From Sedimentibacter sp. MB35-C1 (GTDB taxonomy: Bacteria > Bacillota > Clostridia > Tissierellales > Sedimentibacteraceae): a stretch of DNA of 64,000 bases. Made by a program: the position numbers and the translations under genes. The number at the start of each line of letters is the position of its first letter. Positions within the stretch are counted from its first letter, which is position 1. The stretch covers positions 1,178,001 through 1,242,000 of the forward strand of contig NZ_CP133188.1 of assembly GCF_030913635.1 (NCBI RefSeq), given 5' to 3'. Of the stretch, positions 17,144 to 23,526 are shown piece after piece. Below the pieces are notes generated by a model that was not told the DNA's origin, ran no database searches, and saw only the letters and a list, made by a program, of their open reading frames with translations.

Positions 17144-17885
17144 AATTCCTCAATTTAAATAATTTTTTTAGTATTGCTTCAAAAGTAATGCTCAATATTA
17201 TTATAATAATTGTCCATGCAAATAAATCAGGCATTTCAAGATAAACCTTGGAGTCGTAAAGGAAGCTTCCGATAGAGTACTTCGGAAGGCTGAGCACTTC
17301 AGCTGCCGATGTTACTTTCCAGCCTATTCCCAGAGCCGAAATCATAGCTGCCCTAATATATGGAAGAGCAGAAAAAAGATAAACTGAAAAAATAACACGA
17401 GATTTCCTGACTTTATATAATCTGCACATATCCAGGAGGTTTGAGTCAGCTGATTTTATTCCGGCCACCGTGTTCGTCCATATAATCGGGAAACACATTA
17501 AGAATGCCACAAATATAGGGACATTGGTATCACTGAACCACATGATTGCTATTATTATTATCGACATGACTGGAATTGTACGTATTGTTGATATAAAGGG
17601 ATTAAATAAATCATGTATTAAATTGTTTGTTCCGCATAAATAACCAAGCAGTATACCTGCTGTACAAGAAAGAGCAAATCCTGCAAGAGTACGGTACGTA
17701 CTATAAAATATTGTTATGTAGGTGTTTTTACATTTCAAAAGATTTAGTAAGGCATTAAAAGCTGAATAAGGAGAAGGCAGGTAAATTTCCTGCCCTATAA
17801 CCAAGGATAATATCTCCCACATAGAAACCCAAAATAATACTATAAATATTTTTTGCTTACTACTGTTCAAAATAAAATGCTTCAT
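17130..17885 (-). CDS. TauC/SsuC-like ABC importer permease
   Basis: A 251-residue membrane protein with about six helices and the BPD_transp_1 EAA-like loop (…ALGIGWKVTSAAEVLSLPKYSIGSF…). This segment is typical of SsuC/TauC/ThiX permeases. Its start lies 26 nt inside the 3' end of the binding-protein gene and its end overlaps the ATPase gene, so all three are translationally coupled. Confidence 0.9.
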   Translation of the reverse strand: MKHFILNSSKQKIFIVLFWVSMWEILSLVIGQEIYLPSPYSAFNALLNLLKCKNTYITIFYSTYRTLAGFALSCTAGILLGYLCGTNNLIHDLFNPFISTIRTIPVMSIIIIAIMWFSDTNVPIFVAFLMCFPIIWTNTVAGIKSADSNLLDMCRLYKVRKSRVIFSVYLFSALPYIRAAMISALGIGWKVTSAAEVLSLPKYSIGSFLYDSKVYLEMPDLFAWTIIIIILSITFEAILKKLFKLRNYDQS

Positions 17886-18894
17886 CAGGTAAAGTTCCTC
17901 CTACGGAAGCAGGATTAGAATCAAACAAAATTTTGTAGAAACCATCCAGACTTGATTTTATATCTTTTGCCGGGATAAAGGTTATTCCGCAATTGGGGAT
18001 TGCTTTTTCAACCAGAGCTGCGCTTGGCATTATTTCATTTTTTTCAACTAGCACAGAGGCATCCTTTGGATTTTCATTAACCCAGTTGACAGATTCTTTG
18101 TATTGGCTTAAAAATTCTTCAACAAAATCCATATTGCTTTCTGCAAATTCTTTATTAACTACAATGCAGCCAGTGTACAATTCACTGGAATTTGAAGATG
18201 CCTTCTTCCATTCTTCGTTTAAATCAAGCAGGATTTTAACATTGTTATTCTTCATTGAAACCTGAGTTACAAACGGTTGCGGAAGAAGCGCGACTTTTGT
18301 GTCTTCAGCTATGACAGATTGTGCCAGAGTTGCATGATCTGTTGAATAATCTAGCTCAACTTTTCCATTAAGTTCATTTTGCTTAAGAATATAGTTCATG
18401 GCAAAATCAGGAGTAGAACCTTTGGCACTCATGCCAAGAGTTTTTCCTGAAAGTTCCTCAATTGAAGAAATCTCTTCTGAGCCTACAATGTATAAATTTC
18501 CCACTGTGTTTACTGCCATAATTTGCACCTTGCCTCCCGTTTTATTATATAGGACAGATGCGAGATTTATAGGAAGAGACGAGATTTGTATGTCACCTTT
18601 TATGATTTTTGCTGAAAGTGCGTCCGGTGCGCTTTCGGCTATATATTCTACATTATATTTTTCGCTGTTTAAAGCTTTCTCATCAATCAGTTTTATCATT
18701 CCTATTGATGTGGGCCCCTTCAGACCTGCTATCATTATATTTACAGGTTCGGAATTTTGCTGGCTGTCCGGTTGGTTTTCTTCAGCTCCTTGAGATTCAG
18801 CAGGTTCGGAAGTCTGAGGCTGTGTATTATTTGTACATCCTGCCATTACGGCAATAATTAAGACAATTGATAACAATAAACTTACCTTTTTCAT
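17860..18894 (-). CDS. NMT1/TauA-like substrate-binding lipoprotein
   Basis: A 344-residue exported binding protein. The ATG at 18894 (MKKVSLLLSIV) is preceded by GGAGG; an in-frame TTG before it lies in that site. The signal peptide ends in a lipobox AVMAGC at about residue 20, followed by a Ser/Gln/Pro/Glu linker. The mature part begins VNIMIAGLKGPTSIGMIKLI and has the two-lobe NMT1 layout with IEELSGKTLGMSAKGSTPDF near residue 155. Compared with ThiY or SsuA I see no diagnostic ligand motif. It follows the TM1266-like gene by 25 nt. Confidence 0.88.
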   Translation of the reverse strand: MKKVSLLLSIVLIIAVMAGCTNNTQPQTSEPAESQGAEENQPDSQQNSEPVNIMIAGLKGPTSIGMIKLIDEKALNSEKYNVEYIAESAPDALSAKIIKGDIQISSLPINLASVLYNKTGGKVQIMAVNTVGNLYIVGSEEISSIEELSGKTLGMSAKGSTPDFAMNYILKQNELNGKVELDYSTDHATLAQSVIAEDTKVALLPQPFVTQVSMKNNNVKILLDLNEEWKKASSNSSELYTGCIVVNKEFAESNMDFVEEFLSQYKESVNWVNENPKDASVLVEKNEIMPSAALVEKAIPNCGITFIPAKDIKSSLDGFYKILFDSNPASVGGTLPDEAFYFEQ

Positions 18895-18919
18895 ATTTTC
18901 CTCCAAATAAATTTTAATA

Positions 18920-19165
18920 TTATTTTTTTGACAATGCGCTTTTTACGCTTATGTTCTTAATCTTTCCCAGTCTTCCTGTTAAAGCACCAATTTCGTCGGT
19001 GGTGCCGTCCACAATCAGTGATATTACATTTACACCTTTTTCTTTATACGGGATGCCCATCCTTCCTACAATAATGAAAGCAAATTGATGTAAGATTTCA
19101 TTTACCTCAAAGATATGCGTTAAATCCTCGATCACAATTCCTACTACACCTATTCTTTTATCCAT
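18920..19165 (-). CDS. TM1266-type putative [FeFe]-hydrogenase system regulator
   Basis: An 81-residue ACT/NikR-C-like protein. RIGVVGIVIEDLTHIFEVN, IIVGRMGIPYKEKGVNVISLIVDG and TDEIGALTGRLGKI match the 'iron-only hydrogenase system regulator' family (TM1266), normally found beside hydE/F/G maturation genes. No DNA-binding domain is present. The ATG at 19165 follows AAGGAGG. Here it heads an operon with an ABC importer and lies behind an attenuator-like leader, so it may sense something connected with the imported compound. The biochemical role of the family is not established. Confidence 0.85.
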   Translation of the reverse strand: MDKRIGVVGIVIEDLTHIFEVNEILHQFAFIIVGRMGIPYKEKGVNVISLIVDGTTDEIGALTGRLGKIKNISVKSALSKK

Positions 19166-19181
19166 AAGACCTCCTTAAAAT

Positions 19182-19271
19182 AAAAAATTCCTTGCAGACA
19201 CAAGGAATAAAAGCCATAACTAGTATGTACTTATGCTTTTCCTTGCTCTCAGACAACCTTGAGCTCAGATT
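19182..19271 (-). promoter_or_regulatory. Attenuator leader of the TM1266/ABC-importer operon, ligand unknown
   Basis: Read on the minus strand: a 13-nt imperfect direct repeat (TCTGAGCTCAAGG, TCTGAGAGCAAGG), then a hairpin AAGGAA…AAAGC-ATAA…TTAT-GGCTTT…TTCCTT (19202-19244), then a terminator ATTCCTTG-TGTCTG-CAAGGAAT-TTTTT (19182-19208). The CCTTG strand can pair with any of three CAAGG copies, so the upstream hairpin and the terminator exclude each other. The layout fits a riboswitch or protein-controlled attenuator. Apart from an isolated CTGAGA it lacks the TPP core. Confidence 0.6.
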
Positions 19272-19287
19272 TATTTAGCTGAATATA

Positions 19288-19476
19288 TTAAATCAAATCA
19301 TCCTTAGAAATGTTAAAATATTGAGCAAAGCTTGCCAAATAGAATTCTGATGGCTGTTCTTCACCATTCTCATATAATTTAATTCTTTCTCTCGGCACAT
19401 TAAGTGCAACACTCAGTTCTTGTTTGGTCATTTCCTTATCTTTACGGATTTGTCTCAACTTTTTACCTAATGTCAT
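19288..19476 (-). CDS. Small XRE-family HTH regulator
   Basis: A 62-residue protein that is a single Cro/CI-type helix-turn-helix: KKLRQIRKDKEMTKQELSVALNV…ERIKLYENGEEQPS. It ends shortly after the fifth helix, so there is no effector domain. The ATG at 19476 follows GAGGTGG; an upstream in-frame ATG overlaps that site. It is upstream of the TM1266 leader on the same strand and may be a separate transcript. Target unknown. Confidence 0.85.
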   Translation of the reverse strand: MTLGKKLRQIRKDKEMTKQELSVALNVPRERIKLYENGEEQPSEFYLASFAQYFNISKDDLI

Positions 19477-19647
19477 TATGCCACCTCTTTGCATTTAATA
19501 TATATATTATATCAAAATATGATAATTTTACAATTATAATTTAATTATATAGCAATATAAAAAATATCAATATATAGATGCTCTTTTTTATGTGGTACAT
19601 TAAATATAATTGAAGACTGTATAAAATAGGTTCTCAGGGATGAAAGG

Positions 19648-19685
19648 AAGCTTTGTTATATGTTATTAAACAAAGCTTTTTTTAT
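19648..19685 (+). terminator. Terminator-like hairpin upstream of the GNAT gene
   Basis: AAGCTTTGTT-N11-AACAAAGCTT followed by TTTTT. No + strand gene lies upstream of it within the spacer, so it is either an attenuator of a short leader transcript or a barrier. Confidence 0.65.
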
Positions 19686-19749
19686 TGTATGTATTGATTG
19701 ACTTTATATTGAAATGATATAATATAAAAAACAAGTAGGGAGTGGCACT

Positions 19750-20187
19750 ATGATCTCAACAAGATGGTTTCAAGGAAAAAACAATATAAAAGATGCTGTA
19801 AGCTTAAGGCAAGAGATATTTGCCGGAGAATTAAAGTTAATTAATTATCTGGTACATGATATGTATGATGAATTTGCTTTTAATACAGTCATATATGATG
19901 ATGGTGTTCCTGCGGGCACAGGAAGGTTGCTGTTTAAAGAAGGCAGGTATCATATAGACAATGTGTGTGTTGTAAAAAAATACAGAGGGATGCATTACGG
20001 TGATTTAATTGTGAGGATGCTTGTCAGAAGAGCCGTAAATATGGGAGCGGATAAAACATATGCGGAGGTAGGAGAAGACTGCATGAAATTGTTTGAAAAT
20101 ATAGGGTTTGAGACTGTACAATCAGATTGTAGTAAATTCTTGATGGTAAAACACGGAGATGTTGGAGGAAGCTGTTGTAAGCATTGA
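19750..20187 (+). CDS. GNAT-family N-acetyltransferase
   Basis: A 145-residue single GNAT domain. The acetyl-CoA loop region reads VVKKYRGMHYGDLIVRMLVRRA near residue 80, and the C-terminal strand YAEVGEDCMKLFENIGF is typical. Substrate is unknown; ElaA-like or YjcF-like small-molecule acetyltransferases are the nearest by feel. The C-terminus carries GGSCCKH, a Cys-Cys-x-His end that might bind metal or anchor something. The ATG follows AGGGAGTG. Apparently monocistronic. Confidence 0.85.
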   Translation: MISTRWFQGKNNIKDAVSLRQEIFAGELKLINYLVHDMYDEFAFNTVIYDDGVPAGTGRLLFKEGRYHIDNVCVVKKYRGMHYGDLIVRMLVRRAVNMGADKTYAEVGEDCMKLFENIGFETVQSDCSKFLMVKHGDVGGSCCKH

Positions 20188-20232
20188 TTATCAGATTTTA
20201 CTGCTGTTGAAAAAATTATAATGATAAACAGC

Positions 20233-20261
20233 TGGACAAAATAAATGGCGCAGTATATAAT
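20233..20261 (+). promoter_or_regulatory. Promoter of the tRNA-like leader / gltX
   Basis: TGGACA at 20233 and TATAAT at 20256, with a 17-bp spacer. Transcription would start near 20268, about 13 nt before the tRNA-like element. Confidence 0.6.
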
Positions 20262-20280
20262 TATTTCATTAAATGCAATT

Positions 20281-20345
20281 ACTCATAGTTCAATGAACGC
20301 CACCCTCTCAAGGTGGAAAGGGGTTCGAATTCCCAATGAGTACCA
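20281..20345 (+). ncRNA. Compact tRNA-Glu-like element (anticodon CTC) in the gltX leader
   Basis: A 65-nt cloverleaf is visible: acceptor ACTCAT/ATGAGT (6 perfect bp), D-arm GTTC-AAT-GAAC (4 bp, 3-nt loop), anticodon arm CCACC-CTCTCAA-GGTGG (5 bp, anticodon CTC for Glu), three-base variable region, T-arm GGGG-TTCGAAT-TCCC, then A-CCA. The anticodon arm differs at two of 17 positions from the tRNA-Glu form I know for clostridia (CCACCCTTTCACGGTGG). The D-loop and acceptor are too short for a normal translating tRNA. It is either a decayed tRNA gene or a tRNA mimic regulating gltX, which starts 71 nt downstream behind a terminator. Confidence 0.65.
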
Positions 20346-20357
20346 TTAGATTTGAGG

Positions 20358-20382
20358 GACGGTTATATTTACCGTCTTTTTT
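20358..20382 (+). terminator. Terminator between tRNA-like element and gltX
   Basis: GACGGT-TATATTT-ACCGTC followed by six T, located 12 nt after the encoded CCA and 34 nt before the gltX ATG. Confidence 0.8.
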
Positions 20383-20416
20383 GTTCAGTACATAAGCACA
20401 ATAAACGGAGGAAAAA

Positions 20417-22063
20417 ATGGATTATAAAAAGCTGGCTGAAATTTTATTTCCAGACATACACGAAACTGTTGAATATTATGAAAATGAAGTTTTTCCAAAG
20501 AGGAACATACCTGAAGGTGCAAAGGTAACAAGGCTTGCTCCTAGTCCTACAGGTTTCATTCATTTGGGAAATCTGTACGGAGCATTTGTTGATGAAAGAT
20601 TGGCCCACCAAAGTGGCGGAGCATTCATGTTGCGTATAGAAGATACGGATGAAAAGCGTAAAGTTGAAGGATCTGTTGAAATTATTATTTCATCCCTTAA
20701 ATATTTTGGGTTGAATTTTGACGAAGGTGCATTGCTGGATGGTGAGGAAGGAAACTATGGGCCATACTATCAAAGCAATAGAGGTAAAATCTATCAGTGC
20801 ATTGCAAAGCATTTGGTTGAGCAGGGAAGAGCATACCCATGCTTCTGCACAGAGGAAGAACTGGAAGAAGTAAGAACACAACAAACGGATGAAAATGTCA
20901 ACACAGGTTATTACGGTAAATGGGCAAAGGACAGAAACCTGACTTTGGAAGAGGTACAGGAACACTTAGACAATAATGAAGAGTTTGTTGTAAGATTCAA
21001 GTCCATGGGTACAGAAGAAGGAACTTTTGATATAGTTGACGCTATTAGAGGAAGTTTAACGATACACGAAAATTATCAAGATATTGTAATATTAAAAACA
21101 AATGGTATACCTACATATCATTTTGCGCATGTTGTGGATGATCACCTAATGAGAATTACTCACGTTGTAAGAGGTGAAGAGTGGCTTTCAACGCTTCCTA
21201 TTCATTACGAAATTTTTAATACTTTGGGATGGAAAACACCGACATATTGCCATACAGCACATTTGATGAAAATTGATAACGGAGCGAAAAGAAAGCTCTC
21301 AAAGAGAAAAGATCCTGAGCTTGGACTGGGATTTTACATGGAACTGGGTTACCACCCGGCTGCAGTAAGAGAATATCTGCTGACAATTTTAAATTCTAAT
21401 TATGAAGAATGGAGAATGGCGAATCCGGATACTTCATCAGAAGAATTTGAATTTACCCTTGAAAAAATGAGCAATTCCGGAGCGCTGTTTGATTTGGATA
21501 AATTGAACAACATAAGTAAGGATGTAATGCTTAAAATACCTGAAGAGGAAATTTATGAGTTCCTGCTGAACTGGTCGAAAGAACATAAGACAGAAATTTC
21601 AGAAGCTCTTGAAAATAATAGAGAATCGGTTATCAAGCTGCTTTCAGTGGGAAGAAGTGGCAACAAGCCAAGAAAAGACCTTATGTATTGTAGACAGATA
21701 TTTGAATTTATTCAGTATTACTTTGATGAATATTTTGGAATAACTGACAGCTATCCTGAAAATATTAGTGAGGATGAAGCGAAAAAACTTCTTAGTGCAT
21801 ATTTGGAAACATATGACCATGCTGATGATCAAAGCAGCTGGTTCGAAAAAATAAGGACAATAGCGCAGGAAAACGGATATGCTGCAAAACCGAAGGATTA
21901 TAAGAAAAATCCCGAAATGTACAAGGGTCATGTTGGCGATGTAAGCACTGTCATAAGAATAGCTCTTGTAGGAAAGAGCAACTCGCCTGACATATGGGAA
22001 CTGCAGCAGATAATGGGAGAAGAAAAGGTAAGAAACCGAATGTCTAAAGCAATAAAAGAATAA
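20417..22063 (+). CDS. gltX: Glutamate--tRNA ligase
   Basis: A 548-residue class I synthetase. The HIGH-type motif reads APSPTGFIHLGNLYGAF near residue 40. FMLRIEDTDEKR follows near 70 and the KMSKS-type loop is RKLSKRKDP near 290. The C-terminal half is the alpha-helical anticodon-binding domain. It carries about 35 extra residues before the catalytic core and is longer than the usual 480-500, as in the clostridial long form. It charges tRNA-Glu (and possibly tRNA-Gln in organisms using the amidotransferase route). The ATG follows ACGGAGG. Its leader holds the tRNA-Glu-like element and a terminator. Confidence 0.95.
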   Translation: MDYKKLAEILFPDIHETVEYYENEVFPKRNIPEGAKVTRLAPSPTGFIHLGNLYGAFVDERLAHQSGGAFMLRIEDTDEKRKVEGSVEIIISSLKYFGLNFDEGALLDGEEGNYGPYYQSNRGKIYQCIAKHLVEQGRAYPCFCTEEELEEVRTQQTDENVNTGYYGKWAKDRNLTLEEVQEHLDNNEEFVVRFKSMGTEEGTFDIVDAIRGSLTIHENYQDIVILKTNGIPTYHFAHVVDDHLMRITHVVRGEEWLSTLPIHYEIFNTLGWKTPTYCHTAHLMKIDNGAKRKLSKRKDPELGLGFYMELGYHPAAVREYLLTILNSNYEEWRMANPDTSSEEFEFTLEKMSNSGALFDLDKLNNISKDVMLKIPEEEIYEFLLNWSKEHKTEISEALENNRESVIKLLSVGRSGNKPRKDLMYCRQIFEFIQYYFDEYFGITDSYPENISEDEAKKLLSAYLETYDHADDQSSWFEKIRTIAQENGYAAKPKDYKKNPEMYKGHVGDVSTVIRIALVGKSNSPDIWELQQIMGEEKVRNRMSKAIKE

Positions 22064-22097
22064 TTATAAAAAACACAAATATTTCAGAGAGGGCATT

Positions 22098-22739
22098 ATG
22101 ATATATACACACATAATTTGGGATTTCAACGGAACGCTGCTTGATGATGTTATGGCAGGAATAAAGAGCGAGAATGTGCTGCTTTCCAGAAGGAATATGC
22201 CTTTGATAGAAAATATCGAGCAATATCACAAATATTTTTGTTTCCCCATTGTTGAATACTATAAAAAACTTGGGCACGATTTTGATAAAGAGGATTACAA
22301 TGACCTTGCAATTGAATGGGTTACTGAATATCTGAAATTTTCGAGAGAATCAATGCTTCACGACGGTATCCGTGAGGCATTGGACAAATTTAAATCCGAG
22401 GGCTGCCGACAGATAATTTTATCAGCTTCGGAAAAAGAGATGCTGACCAAACAGGTTAGGGAGCTGAACATACACGAATATTTTGATGAAATACTTGGGT
22501 TAGACAATATCCATGCCTACAGTAAGTCTGAAATGGCAAAGGAATGGGTGAAAGGTGAAAAACCGAGGAAGGCACTTTTCATAGGAGATACTACACATGA
22601 TTATGAGGTTGCCTGCGGCATGAATGTAGACTGCGTCCTGGTAGCCAAAGGGCATCAAAGTAGAAGTACCCTTTTAGAATGTGGTGTACCGGTATTTGAT
22701 ACGTTTTATGATATGCTAAGCTATTGGGAGAAACAGTAA
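22098..22739 (+). CDS. HAD-superfamily hydrolase
   Basis: A 213-residue phosphoglycolate-phosphatase-like HAD protein. Motif I is WDFNGTLLDD (residues 7-16), with the nucleophile Asp present but Asn in place of the usual second Asp. Motif II is ILSASEK near 115; motif III is around KWVKGEKPRKA; motif IV is FIGDTTHDYE near 172. A helical cap domain lies between motifs I and II. Follows gltX by 34 nt and is probably co-transcribed. Substrate unknown. Confidence 0.85.
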   Translation: MIYTHIIWDFNGTLLDDVMAGIKSENVLLSRRNMPLIENIEQYHKYFCFPIVEYYKKLGHDFDKEDYNDLAIEWVTEYLKFSRESMLHDGIREALDKFKSEGCRQIILSASEKEMLTKQVRELNIHEYFDEILGLDNIHAYSKSEMAKEWVKGEKPRKALFIGDTTHDYEVACGMNVDCVLVAKGHQSRSTLLECGVPVFDTFYDMLSYWEKQ

Positions 22740-22799
22740 GAAGATGAAGTAATCAACCTTTACGCTCGAGGAGCGAATTTATATATGAGGTGATCTGAA

Positions 22800-23342
22800 T
22801 TGGAAAAGTATGTCGCTCTTTTGCGTGGCATAAATGTAAGCGGTAAAAATAAAGTATCCATGCCTTTATTGAAAGTGGCATTTGAAGATATAGGATTTTT
22901 AGATGTTAGAACCTATATCAATAGTGGAAATGTTCTTTTTTCGAGCGATATACGTGATAAAAAAGAACTGGTCAACCGGTGCGAATCTATCATAACAGAA
23001 AGATTTATGTTAAATATTCCTGTGGCAATTGTATCTAAAAAAGAATTAGTAGAAGCCTTAGACCATGCACCACAATGGTGGGATAATGATAAAAAAGTAA
23101 TTAATCAGGCTATTTTTCTTATTCCGCCTGTCACTATAGAAGAAGTATACAATTCAGTTGGAGATGCTAAACCAGAATATGAACAGGTTGATTACTATAA
23201 AAATGTTATTTTTTGGTCTGCACCAAGGGAAACCTTGTCAAAAACGAGATGGTATAAAATTGCCAGTTCACCAGTAAATAGTAAGGTGACAATTAGGAAT
23301 GCCAGTACGGTGAAAAAAATACTTTTGCTATCGAATGAATAA
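22800..23342 (+). CDS. DUF1697 family protein
   Basis: A 180-residue protein matching DUF1697: VALLRGINVSGKNKVSMPLLK at the N-terminus, YINSGNVLFSS near residue 40, and KTRWYKI toward the C-terminus. Function is unknown. Starts with TTG at 22800, supported by GAGGTGAT 6 nt upstream; no ATG is better placed. Confidence 0.88.
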   Translation: MEKYVALLRGINVSGKNKVSMPLLKVAFEDIGFLDVRTYINSGNVLFSSDIRDKKELVNRCESIITERFMLNIPVAIVSKKELVEALDHAPQWWDNDKKVINQAIFLIPPVTIEEVYNSVGDAKPEYEQVDYYKNVIFWSAPRETLSKTRWYKIASSPVNSKVTIRNASTVKKILLLSNE

Positions 23343-23411
23343 TTTAATATGATCACACCTTCTGTTGGTGCTTTAACGTAGACTCCAACATAAAATTTGA
23401 CTTATTACGAA

Positions 23412-23447
23412 ATTGAGCGGTTGCATCTTTATGCTGATGCAACCGCT
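23412..23447. terminator. Perfect 13-bp hairpin between DUF1697 gene and feoB
   Basis: GAGCGGTTGCATC pairs with GATGCAACCGCTC across an 8-nt loop. T-rich sequence follows on both sides but without a strong run, so it is a likely shared terminator of convergent units. Confidence 0.6.
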
Positions 23448-23526
23448 CTTACTTTGCCTATAAGCCCTATATAGTCCAAATGAATGTCGGAATCTTTTTT
23501 GGATGCATTTAATTCAATTTTGCATA

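Noticed and set aside
19182-19271. TPP riboswitch
   Set aside because: Only a CTGAGA is present; the conserved CCTGA…GGATAATGCCAGCG part is absent.
20281-20345. Functional tRNA-Glu gene
   Set aside because: D-loop of 3 nt, 6-bp acceptor and only one linker base between acceptor and D-arm make normal decoding unlikely; kept as tRNA-like.
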